From positions 1,674,001-1,738,000 of the forward strand of contig NZ_CP120677.1 of assembly GCF_029537395.1 (NCBI RefSeq): a DNA stretch of 64,000 bases, read 5' to 3'. Under the pieces are notes generated by a model. That model made no database searches, was not told the origin of the DNA, and saw nothing but the letters and a program-made list of their open reading frames with translations. Origin of the DNA: Tissierella sp. Yu-01 (GTDB lineage: Bacteria; Bacillota; Clostridia; Tissierellales; Tissierellaceae). The position numbers and the translations under genes were made by a program. This document shows positions 33,636 through 42,807 of this stretch, one piece after another; the stretch's first letter is position 1; every line of letters starts with the position of its first letter.

Positions 33636-35234
33636 TTAATAAGTTATTTCTTTTGGTAATTCTTGAATACTTTGTCTCTTTATCCATTGACCAAAGCCGG
33701 GTTTTGCAACTATACCCTTGATTCCTCTAATGTGTTTGTCGATTACTTCTGGATGGTCTATTCTGTAGCTGTTGCGGTATTCAGCACTGTATAACTCAGG
33801 ATAGTTATTGAATTGATTTGGGTATTTTTCTTCTATCCCTTCTGGGAATTTATGGATAATTCTTTGAAGTTCTTCATCTGTTAATTCAGCTAAAGCACTC
33901 TCTTCAACATCTTCAAACACTAAATGTCCACGTACTATAGTCTTAGCTACCTTACCTTTTAATTTCATTCCTTCTAACGGACTGTATCCGCACATTGAAG
34001 CCTGCTCTTTAGGATTGATAACCCATTCTTTGTCTAAATCTATAACTGTAAAGTCTGCATCAGAGCCTATTTGCATAACACCCTTCTTAGGATATATACC
34101 GTAGTGTATAGCCGCATTTTTACTTAATATATCAACTAATTTTGATAATGAAATTCTGCCTTTATTGTAGCCTTCACTTACTAGTATAGGAACCATTGTT
34201 TCAACACCTGGAATTCCTGGGAACGCTGTCCATACATTCATACCTTCTCTAGCTTTTTCGCTTTCTATCTCATAAGGAGCGTGGTCTGTAGCTATAAAAT
34301 CTACACTACCGTTGTTTAATCCTTCCCAAAGCTCTTCATTATCTCTCTTTGTTCTCAGTGGTGGAGCAATTTTTGCAAATGCACCATATTTGGACATTGA
34401 TTCTTGATAGTTAAGAGTCAAATAGTGTGGGCATGTTTCACTAGTTACTGTAAGACCTTTCTTCTTTGCCTCTCCAACTAATTTAGCTCCTATTCCTGTA
34501 CTCATATGAACTATATGAAGTCTTGCACCACTTGCTTCAGCAAAGCTAATACCTAATTCAATCGCTACCTTTTCAGCTAATTCCAATCTAGCTTCTGCCC
34601 ATGCTGGTCCGTCCATCCTGCCTTCTTTTTGGAACTCTTTAACATAGTAATCACACATAGCATAATTTTCTGCATGGATTCCTACAGGAAGTCCAGTTTT
34701 AGCTACAGCTTTAAATGCCTCATACATTTCAGGATCCGTAACTCTTGGGAATGTAGGAACTGATGGAGTCATATAAGCCTTAAATGCAACTACTCCAAAG
34801 TCTGCCTGTTCCTGAACATGATCTAACCAGCCTTCTCTAACATCTTCACCTGTCACCCCGCCCCATAATGCAAAGTCAACAAGTGCCTGTGGCTGAACTA
34901 AATCTACCTTAAGCTGTAATTGTTCCGCACTTCTCACTGATGGTACTGAGCAGCAAGGCATATCAACTACTGTAGTAATTCCTCCTGAGGCTGCAGCTGC
35001 AGAACCCGTTAGGAAATTCTCTCTGTGTGGGAAACCTTGATACATAAAGTGAGTATGAGAGTCAATACAACCTGGTAATGTCAAATGTTCCATTGCATCA
35101 ATAATTTCCTTTGCTTCAATATTCTCTATTGAATCAACAAATCCTGCTATCTTTTCATCTTTTATCAAGATGTTTGTCAGTATAGTATCGTCGCCTTGAG
35201 GTATTCTTGCGTTTTTAATAATTACATCATACAT
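33636..35234 (-). CDS. Cyclic amidohydrolase (dihydropyrimidinase/allantoinase-like), candidate xanthine amidohydrolase
   Basis: The 532-residue protein has the binuclear-metal amidohydrolase motifs in order: PGCIDSHTHF (HxH), AFKAYMT (carboxylated Lys), GIHAEN, LHIVHMST and FIATDHAPYE (metal Asp). These are the features of dihydropyrimidinase, allantoinase and hydantoinase. It is about 75 residues longer than usual; the additional C-terminus (about 455-532, with ELTDEELQRIIHKFPEGIEEKYP) may contact the shell or other cargo. It is the first gene of the BMC operon, which suits the enzyme that opens the purine's six-membered ring. Substrate assignment to xanthine is inference. Confidence 0.88.
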   Translation of the reverse strand: MYDVIIKNARIPQGDDTILTNILIKDEKIAGFVDSIENIEAKEIIDAMEHLTLPGCIDSHTHFMYQGFPHRENFLTGSAAAASGGITTVVDMPCCSVPSVRSAEQLQLKVDLVQPQALVDFALWGGVTGEDVREGWLDHVQEQADFGVVAFKAYMTPSVPTFPRVTDPEMYEAFKAVAKTGLPVGIHAENYAMCDYYVKEFQKEGRMDGPAWAEARLELAEKVAIELGISFAEASGARLHIVHMSTGIGAKLVGEAKKKGLTVTSETCPHYLTLNYQESMSKYGAFAKIAPPLRTKRDNEELWEGLNNGSVDFIATDHAPYEIESEKAREGMNVWTAFPGIPGVETMVPILVSEGYNKGRISLSKLVDILSKNAAIHYGIYPKKGVMQIGSDADFTVIDLDKEWVINPKEQASMCGYSPLEGMKLKGKVAKTIVRGHLVFEDVEESALAELTDEELQRIIHKFPEGIEEKYPNQFNNYPELYSAEYRNSYRIDHPEVIDKHIRGIKGIVAKPGFGQWIKRQSIQELPKEITY

Positions 35235-35455
35235 TTAAAAAGCCTCCCCCTTTGATTTCTTTAGTTCATATTACCATAAAGAAATTTTAGAAACCTTGTT
35301 AGAATATCATAAATATTTGCAAACTTTTTATAAAAAACAGCAATTTATTTGTATGTTTTTTATAATTTTTTGTAGTAATTATATATATGAACTCTGCATA
35401 GTAAGAAGTATAATGTGTATAAGTAAAAGTACGATTAGGTAAAGGGGGTATTTTT

Positions 35456-36151
35456 TTGAGTCTTAAACTTATAGATTTATCACAAGAGATTTATGAAGGG
35501 ATGACAATATTTGGAATACATCAAAAGACTTTTATAATGACAAATCAAACCCATGAACAGAGCATGAAGGATACTGGAAGTAAGACTTTAGGTTTTTCAG
35601 CAAGGAACTTGCTTATTAGCGAGCATGCAGGAACACATAGTGACGGAGTTTATGAATACAATCCTAATGGTCCAACCATTGATAATATGCCATTAGAATA
35701 TTTCTGGGGAAGTGCGATTTGCTTAGATGTTAGCCATATTAGATATCCAAATTGTTTTGAACCAAAAGATTTAGAAGAGGCATTAAAACGCTCAGGACAG
35801 GAAATTAGAAAAGGAGACATAGTACTTTTATACACAGGACATCATGACAGAAACTTTGGTACTGAAATGTTTCAAAAGGAGTACTCAGGACTAAGTTATG
35901 AAGGTGCTAAGTGGCTGGCTGAAAGAGGAGTGGTTAATATAGGTGTAGATGCACCAGCAGTAGATTTAACTCCTGACGATTTAGACTTTTCAGCTCATTT
36001 AGTTTGTGGAGAATATAATATAACAAATACAGAGAATCTATGTAACTTAGATCAACTTGTAAATAAGAGATTTCTATACATAGGTTTACCACTTAAGATA
36101 AGAGACGGTACAGGCTCACCGATTAGGGCAGTAGCGTTGGTTGAGGAGTAA
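35456..36151 (+). CDS. Cyclase-family metal hydrolase (kynurenine formamidase-like)
   Basis: The 231-residue protein belongs to PF04199. It begins SLKLIDLSQEIYEGMTIFG and has the metal-binding block ISEHAGTHSDGVYEYN (HxGTHxD), GDIVLLYTGHHDRN and a late GVDAPAVDLTP. The family hydrolyses formamides, cyclic amides and related C-N bonds. It starts at TTG 35456 behind GGGGG and is transcribed away from the BMC operon from the shared 221-bp gap, a common arrangement for co-regulated genes. A role in opening an imidazolone ring or splitting a formyl/formimino product of xanthine breakdown is possible but unproven. A strong terminator follows. Confidence 0.88.
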   Translation: MSLKLIDLSQEIYEGMTIFGIHQKTFIMTNQTHEQSMKDTGSKTLGFSARNLLISEHAGTHSDGVYEYNPNGPTIDNMPLEYFWGSAICLDVSHIRYPNCFEPKDLEEALKRSGQEIRKGDIVLLYTGHHDRNFGTEMFQKEYSGLSYEGAKWLAERGVVNIGVDAPAVDLTPDDLDFSAHLVCGEYNITNTENLCNLDQLVNKRFLYIGLPLKIRDGTGSPIRAVALVEE

Positions 36152-36180
36152 TTCAGAGATTAGATACTTACAAACACGAA

Positions 36181-36206
36181 AAAAGGGATAGTAAACTATC
36201 CCTTTT
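36181..36206 (+). terminator. Intrinsic terminator of the cyclase gene
   Basis: AAAAGGGATAG and CTATCCCTTTT form a perfect 11-bp stem with a 4-nt loop, 29 bp after the stop. Confidence 0.85.
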
Positions 36207-36227
36207 CAACATTAAATCCTATTCATA

Positions 36228-36363
36228 AATAGGTGTTATACGACTACGACTTGGTAGTCTAACATTATCTTAACTTAATATTATTATTCTTTTTTCATTT
36301 TGTCAAGAACTAAAATTTATTTATGAATAGGTGTTATTCGACTACGACTTGGTAGTCTAACAT
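36228..36363. repeat. Pair of 38-nt direct repeats with internal hairpins
   Basis: The segments 36228-36265 and 36326-36363 are identical except for one base. Each contains GACTACGACTTGGTAGTC, a perfect 6-bp stem with a 6-nt loop. They are 98 bp apart, period to period, with AT-rich sequence between. They lie downstream of both the cyclase gene and the MazF-type toxin gene, which converge here. Confidence 0.8.
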
Positions 36364-36405
36364 ATTAACATAATATATTATATGCAACCTTTTTTATTTT
36401 ATACC

Positions 36406-36906
36406 CTAATATCCTAAAGTATAAAGCAATCTTAACTTAACTTTTTTCATATCATCTTTACCAATATTAAAAATCAAATCCCTTATTCTTACAACATCTA
36501 TAGTTCTTATATCTTCGCATTTTATTGCTGAATCTTCTGATAGCTGGTTATATTTATTCTTATACAGTATAAAATGGTTCTTATGTGGTTTTTTGTTACC
36601 CTTTGAGTCTATCACATATTTAAAATGAGTAGATATTGGAATTACAATTACAGTTTCAGATCTATTAAGATGATTTGCAGATATTATAACGGCTGGTCTT
36701 GTTTTGTTTTTCTCGGCTCCCAAATTACCTGTTCCAAATTCAACCCAATAAACTCCTCCTCTATAAATTTTCCTTAATGGACTCCCATCACATTTTTTTG
36801 ATAACAATTTTTCTTTATCATCAATTAATTGGATTTTTCTTGTAAGCCATATCGCAGATTTTCTTATATTATCTTCTTTATTCCAGGCCAAATACTTGTC
36901 CCCCAT
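36406..36906 (-). CDS. PemK/MazF-family toxin-like endoribonuclease with N-terminal extension
   Basis: The C-terminal 115 residues of this 166-residue protein match PF02452: YRGGVYWVEFG, NKTRPAVIISANHLN, TVIVIPISTHFK and SAIKCEDIRTIDVVRI. MazF-type toxins cut mRNA. About 50 residues precede the domain (MGDKYLAWNKEDNIRKSAIWL...), predicted helical, which is longer than classic MazF. The start lies 1 bp after the pucR stop, so it would be co-transcribed with the regulator. No antitoxin-like gene is adjacent on either side. Whether it is a toxin, a regulator or inactive is open. Confidence 0.8.
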   Translation of the reverse strand: MGDKYLAWNKEDNIRKSAIWLTRKIQLIDDKEKLLSKKCDGSPLRKIYRGGVYWVEFGTGNLGAEKNKTRPAVIISANHLNRSETVIVIPISTHFKYVIDSKGNKKPHKNHFILYKNKYNQLSEDSAIKCEDIRTIDVVRIRDLIFNIGKDDMKKVKLRLLYTLGY

Positions 36907-36907
36907 T

Positions 36908-38578
36908 TCATTTCTCCAGTAGTTCTTTTATCTTTAATGCAATTTCCAGGTTTAGACGATTATGTGGATCTTCTAAGTCCATTCCTGTTATCTCGTTAAT
37001 TCTATTTATTCTATATAATACAGTATTGTAATGGGTATATAGCTCTTTTGATATTCTAGTTAAGTTACCGTTATTTTTGAAATAGACTTCAAGAGTTCTA
37101 ATTAATTCTGAAGTCTTTTTACTGTCGTAATCAACCAAAGGCTTTAATGTTGTATTATAAAAGTCCTCTAGTTCTTCATTTAAATAATCTTGAGATAATA
37201 TCTTAAAAATTCCTAATTCATCATATGTAACAACTTCTTTACTGTAAATTGTCTTTCCTATTCTGACCGTTCTTACAGCATCATGAAAACTCTTGTGTAC
37301 ATCTTCCAAATATTTATAAACTCTTCCTACTCCTACTTTAAGGTCTATATTTTTATATTTGTCATTGAATATACTCTGTAATTTGCTATTAAAGTTATGA
37401 ACCTTTTTCTTAATATTCTTATCATCGGCAAATCCTAATAATACCTGAATTCCATTTGTCTTTGTAGATACTATTCCTTCTAGCTTATAGTAAAGCATTA
37501 ACTCCTCAATGGATGCAACAAAGGTACTTATCAAATCTCCCATGCAGTCCATCTCATCAAATTCTACCTTATCATCACCCTTATATTTAAAACTCATTAC
37601 TTCTATAAGATAATAATTATTATCCTTAAGGTTGAAGAACTTTGCTCTGTCCAAGGCCTTTTTCTTTCTCTTGGCATCTTGCGATACTAAATCTTCAAAG
37701 AAATCAGATCTGTATTTGATTTCTACTTCTTTTACTGATAGCTCCTGCAATATGGATAGGGAAATCGTAGTGGATGCACTTTCAATTATTGCAAGGTCAA
37801 ATCCTCCCAAGGGCATATCAGTTGACCATGTAAATAGATGACCATAGATATTATCCCTGAGGATTATTGGCATTATCATTCTCTTTACAAATTTTCCTCC
37901 AATAAGTACTTTATCCTCGTCTAATCTCTTTATCTTATCCTTCATACTTCCAGAACAGTAGAAGTTATCTACTTCATTTAACAGCTCTTTTCTAATGAGT
38001 TCATTGGAATCACCCAACTGCTCAATTATTTCATTAGAAAAAACAAGATTTAATATAACTGGATTTCTGATGTTCTCCTGAACTATCTTCAAGACCTCAT
38101 TAATTCCCTTTCCTTCAAGCATAACACTCATAAGTTTCTCATGAACCTTTTCAATTCGTTCAAGTAAAGAAGCTTGCTTGTTGAAGATTTCCCTTATGGC
38201 AATCATCATGATATCAGAAAGTGGTATAGATTGATGTATATCTATGATTGGGAAATTCAAATTATTTGCATATTCGATAACTTCCAAAGGAAGATTTTCT
38301 AGGTATGGAGAAATCTTTATTCCAAGACCAGCTAGCTTATTTTCAACACATACCTTGATTAATTGCTTTTGGGAATCGATATTATCATCTCTAAAAAAAT
38401 AGCCAGTGGTTAAAAGAAATTCACCCTCTGCTATCCATTCCAAAATATCTGGATCCGCCATAATATTTACTCTTGAGATGGTGTTTCTAACTCCCCTAAA
38501 GCCTGCTATTAGAGTACAATTCTTCATAACATCAAGCTTTAACATATCCTCGACACTGATGCCATTTTTTCTAGACAT
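36908..38578 (-). CDS. pucR: PucR-family transcriptional regulator of purine catabolism
   Basis: The 556-residue protein has the PucR N-terminal domain (about residues 5-125: SVEDMLKLDVMKNCTLIAGF, DILEWIAEGEFLLTTGYFF), a long middle GGDEF-like/GAF-like region, and the C-terminal CdaR-type helix-turn-helix (LTRISKELYTHYNTVLYRINRINEITGMDLEDPHNRLNLEIAL). In Bacillus, PucR activates purine and ureide catabolic genes in response to their intermediates. Its position between guanine deaminase and the BMC operon makes it the likely regulator of the whole locus. A MITE-like repeat lies just upstream of its start. Confidence 0.92.
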   Translation of the reverse strand: MSRKNGISVEDMLKLDVMKNCTLIAGFRGVRNTISRVNIMADPDILEWIAEGEFLLTTGYFFRDDNIDSQKQLIKVCVENKLAGLGIKISPYLENLPLEVIEYANNLNFPIIDIHQSIPLSDIMMIAIREIFNKQASLLERIEKVHEKLMSVMLEGKGINEVLKIVQENIRNPVILNLVFSNEIIEQLGDSNELIRKELLNEVDNFYCSGSMKDKIKRLDEDKVLIGGKFVKRMIMPIILRDNIYGHLFTWSTDMPLGGFDLAIIESASTTISLSILQELSVKEVEIKYRSDFFEDLVSQDAKRKKKALDRAKFFNLKDNNYYLIEVMSFKYKGDDKVEFDEMDCMGDLISTFVASIEELMLYYKLEGIVSTKTNGIQVLLGFADDKNIKKKVHNFNSKLQSIFNDKYKNIDLKVGVGRVYKYLEDVHKSFHDAVRTVRIGKTIYSKEVVTYDELGIFKILSQDYLNEELEDFYNTTLKPLVDYDSKKTSELIRTLEVYFKNNGNLTRISKELYTHYNTVLYRINRINEITGMDLEDPHNRLNLEIALKIKELLEK

Positions 38579-38591
38579 AATATCACCCCTA

Positions 38592-38728
38592 TCAATTCAC
38601 AATTCTCAGTTCACAGTTCACAATTGTTCTAGTCATTCTATTATTAAGTATTAAATTCATTATTTGACTCATATCTTTATATATCTTTTGTTTTTTAATT
38701 GTGAATTGTGCATTGTGCACTGTGAATT
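38592..38728. mobile_element. MITE-like element bounded by inverted repeats
   Basis: About 32 nt at 38592-38624 (AATTCACAATTCTCAGTTCA...) and the inverted counterpart at 38694-38728 (TTAATTGTGAATTGTGCATT...) bound a 137-bp non-coding element between guaD and pucR. The same end sequence occurs singly at 20246-20270 and 29861-29888. It has no coding capacity, so it would be moved in trans if it is mobile. Confidence 0.5.
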
Positions 38729-38729
38729 T

Positions 38730-40016
38730 TTATTTATAAGGTCTTTCTATTTTCTTGCCTTTCACATATCTCTCTATTATATTGTCACTTGAGCCTTCGT
38801 AAATAAACTTCTGAAGTTTTTCCTCTGGTGTTAACGTTTTCAATGTCGTTAAATTATCTATATCTATCACAAGTAAATCACTGTCATATCCTTTTTCAAA
38901 GCTACCTACCTTACCAAAAAAACTACCTCCACCTTTAGTAGCTAGATAGAATGCTTCTGATAATGTCAAAGGAGCTAATTCCTTTTGGTTTTGTAACCAT
39001 ACCATCTTTGATGTGTGTATTGCTCCTACCATTACTCGCGGAATACTAAGTATATGTCCTCCAGATATATCTGATCCAAGACCTACATTAACCCCTGCAT
39101 TGAGATACTCTCTTATTGGACTCATTCCACTTGACAAGTTGAAATTGGAATATGGACAATGAGCTGCATAAACACCATTATCAGCCATTAAATCAATTTC
39201 TTCATCTGTATTATGAACGCAGTGAGCCATTATGGTCTTGCTTTGTCCAAATAAACTGAAATCATCATAGACAGATGCATAATTCTTAGAATTCGGATAT
39301 AATTCTTTAACCCATTCTACTTCTGATGTATTTTCATTTAAATGTGATTGTACAGGTATATTATATTCTATAGCGAGATTTCCTAATTCTGTAAGCAACT
39401 CATCTGTGCATGTTGGAATAAATCTAGGTGTAATAATTGGTCTAACTAATTCCGATCTATCCTTGTATTCTAATATTAACTCTTTTGTATCTTTTATGGA
39501 CTCATATGTATCTTCAGTTAAATTTGGTGCACTATTTCTGTCCATATTAACCTTACCTATATATGCACCAAGTCCTGATTCTATAAACATATCCATTAAT
39601 AATTTAGTACTATTTAAAAATATTGTTGAGTATACAGCACTTCTTGTTGTACCTTCCTTCCAGATATCATTAATAAACTCCTTAAATACTCTCCTTGAAT
39701 ATTCAATGTCTTTATATTTACTTTCTTCTGGAAATGTATAGGTATTTAGCCACGGAATCAATTCCTTGTCCATACCCAAGCCCCTATTTGGATACTGTGG
39801 AGCATGAAGATGTACATCAACAAATCCTGGTATAATTATTTTACCAGAAAAATCATAAAAATCATAGTTTTTGTATAAATCTTCTAATTGGTGTGAAATC
39901 TTTACGACTTTACAGTTTTCGATTATAAGATATGAGTCTTCATATATTTCAAATTCGCCCTTAGTTGGAGTATGGATTATGTCCCCTTTAAACACAGATT
40001 TTATCACACTTATCAC
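38730..40016 (-). CDS. guaD: Guanine deaminase
   Basis: The 428-residue amidohydrolase has the guanine deaminase signature: IIPGFVDVHLHAPQYPNRG (metal HxH and substrate region), PVQSHLNEN (His and Glu), MAHCVH and NVGLGSDISGGH (metal Asp). It converts guanine to xanthine and ammonia, the direct feeder of the xanthine pathway. Length is normal. It is transcribed in the same direction as pucR but separated from it by the MITE-like element. Because 4-aminoimidazole deamination is also required in xanthine fermentation, a second activity of such a deaminase cannot be excluded. Confidence 0.92.
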   Translation of the reverse strand: MISVIKSVFKGDIIHTPTKGEFEIYEDSYLIIENCKVVKISHQLEDLYKNYDFYDFSGKIIIPGFVDVHLHAPQYPNRGLGMDKELIPWLNTYTFPEESKYKDIEYSRRVFKEFINDIWKEGTTRSAVYSTIFLNSTKLLMDMFIESGLGAYIGKVNMDRNSAPNLTEDTYESIKDTKELILEYKDRSELVRPIITPRFIPTCTDELLTELGNLAIEYNIPVQSHLNENTSEVEWVKELYPNSKNYASVYDDFSLFGQSKTIMAHCVHNTDEEIDLMADNGVYAAHCPYSNFNLSSGMSPIREYLNAGVNVGLGSDISGGHILSIPRVMVGAIHTSKMVWLQNQKELAPLTLSEAFYLATKGGGSFFGKVGSFEKGYDSDLLVIDIDNLTTLKTLTPEEKLQKFIYEGSSDNIIERYVKGKKIERPYK

Positions 40017-40075
40017 TCCCCAAAATAATATATGAAAGGATATGTTAAAATAGTACCATATAAATTATAGTAGAA

Positions 40076-40109
40076 TTTGTAGAGTTTTAATATATTAAAA
40101 CTCTACAAA
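40076..40109 (-). terminator. 34-nt perfect palindrome, terminator of glpK
   Basis: The sequence from 40076 to 40109 is a perfect palindrome around TTTTAATATATTAAAA with outer arms TTTGTAGAG and CTCTACAAA. It lies 5 bp past the glpK stop. Confidence 0.65.
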
Positions 40110-40114
40110 AATAA

Positions 40115-41653
<1,539 letters not shown>

Positions 41654-41709
41654 TTATGCATAACTTACACCATCAACTTACAAACCCCCAACTTCACAGC
41701 TACCAATAA

Positions 41710-41801
41710 TTTGTAACTTGTCCAACTATTGAGGGTTTAAAACATGCTATTTATCATGTTATACTCTAAACAAGTTACAAAACAGTAACAAAACTATTAC
41801 A
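41710..41801. promoter_or_regulatory. WalR-like operator and nested inverted repeats before the CAP gene
   Basis: GTTACA (41774), GTAACA (41785) and ATTACA (41796) repeat every 11 bp; on the minus strand they read TGTAAT-N5-TGTTAC-N5-TGTAAC, matching the WalR/YycF box TGTWAH-N5-TGTWAH twice. The first half-site also belongs to a perfect inverted repeat, TTTGTAACTTG (41710-41720) with CAAGTTACAAA (41771-41781). WalR controls wall-active genes in Firmicutes. Confidence 0.6.
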
Positions 41802-41826
41802 AATTAATTACCACAAGGAGGATACT

Positions 41827-42687
41827 ATGAAAAACAATAGAAAGTTAGTTTTCTTATTAGTTGCAGTTTTATTACTTAGTTCATCAGCAAGCTTTGCAGG
41901 TGGTTTTAACTACAGAGTTACAAGAGTTAACCTAAATAATAATGGTTACAGAATAAATGATTGCTTTGACAACACAAATTTGAATTTCAGAAACGCCTGG
42001 AATGTAATTATAGGTAACAATACGCCTTCAAGACCTGGCACAATAATAGAGGTACCAAACAAACCAGTTGATAAGGTAGAAGAACCTTCAACACCTGTAG
42101 AAGAACCAGAAACTCCAGTGGCACCAGAAAAACCTGTTGAGGAACCTGAAACACCAGTAGTACCAGAAACACCAGTTGAGGAACCAGAAGCTCCTATAGA
42201 AGAGCCAACTACACCAGTTGAAAAACCAGAGAAGCCAGTAGAAAGACCTACTTATCCTCCGGTTGAAGAGGAGAAAGAAGAAGAAGTTGAACAAAATTAC
42301 TCAGGTTTATCAGCAGATGAAGCTGAAGTAGTTAGATTAGTAAATATAGAAAGACAAAAAGCTGGTTTACAACCTATGAAAGCTAGTTCAGAACTTTCAA
42401 ATGTAGCTAGAATGAAATCAAAGGATATGGCAGATAAAAATTACTTTAGTCATACATCACCAACTTATGGTAGTCCATTTGATATGATGAAACAATTTGG
42501 AATAAGCTACAGAACAGCAGGAGAAAATATTGCAAAAGGATATTTAAACCCAGCATCTGTAATGAATGGATGGATGAATTCATCAGGTCATAGAGCAAAT
42601 ATACTTAATTCAAGCTTTGGAACAATCGGTGTAGGTGCTTATAAAGTTGGTAATACAATTTACTGGACACAAATGTTCACAAACTAA
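41827..42687 (+). CDS. Secreted CAP/SCP-domain protein with proline-rich spacer
   Basis: The 286-residue protein has a signal peptide (residues 1-24, ending ASFAG), a short N-terminal region, a spacer at about 75-155 of repeated units such as EEPETPV, and a C-terminal CAP domain (160-286). The domain has ADEAEVVRLVNIERQKAGLQPM, NYFSHTSPTYGSPFDMMKQFG and MNSSGHRANILNSSFGTIGVG; the two His and Glu positions typical of YkwD-type CAP domains are kept. The spacer probably crosses or rests in the peptidoglycan. WalR-like boxes upstream tie it to cell wall homeostasis. CAP-domain activity in bacteria is not well defined. Confidence 0.92.
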   Translation: MKNNRKLVFLLVAVLLLSSSASFAGGFNYRVTRVNLNNNGYRINDCFDNTNLNFRNAWNVIIGNNTPSRPGTIIEVPNKPVDKVEEPSTPVEEPETPVAPEKPVEEPETPVVPETPVEEPEAPIEEPTTPVEKPEKPVERPTYPPVEEEKEEEVEQNYSGLSADEAEVVRLVNIERQKAGLQPMKASSELSNVARMKSKDMADKNYFSHTSPTYGSPFDMMKQFGISYRTAGENIAKGYLNPASVMNGWMNSSGHRANILNSSFGTIGVGAYKVGNTIYWTQMFTN

Positions 42688-42710
42688 ATATAAAAAAACT
42701 AATATATATC

Positions 42711-42740
42711 AAAAAGGACCTGTCAACTCAGGTCCTTTTT
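42711..42740 (+). terminator. Intrinsic terminator of the CAP gene
   Basis: AAAAAGGACCTG and CAGGTCCTTTTT form a perfect 12-bp stem with a 6-nt loop and a T-run. Confidence 0.9.
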
Positions 42741-42760
42741 GAATTCAGTGAAAAAATGCA

Positions 42761-42788
42761 GATCCCTCGGCTATGCTCGGGTAAGCAG
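42761..42788. repeat. Dispersed repeat copy
   Basis: GATCCCTCGGCTATGCTCGG with a following AGCAG is a diverged copy of the unit at 47445-47471 and 19895-19922, lying between the CAP terminator and the Nudix gene. Confidence 0.65.
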
Positions 42789-42807
42789 GACACCAAAATT
42801 ATGATTT

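Noticed and set aside
36228-36363. CRISPR array
   Set aside because: Only two repeats, a spacing of about 60 nt between them, an internal strong hairpin and no cas gene in the window.
36228-36906. Type III toxin-antitoxin system (RNA repeats plus ToxN-like toxin)
   Set aside because: The repeats are downstream of the toxin gene, number only two and are not in tandem; in type III systems they precede the toxin.
40017-40114. Purine riboswitch before guaD
   Set aside because: The upstream region lacks the three-way junction consensus, and no such motif was seen before the NCS2 permease, xdhB or the BMC operon either.
42060-42270. DNA repeat array
   Set aside because: The periodicity is the coding of EEPETPV-type protein repeats in the CAP protein, with synonymous variation.
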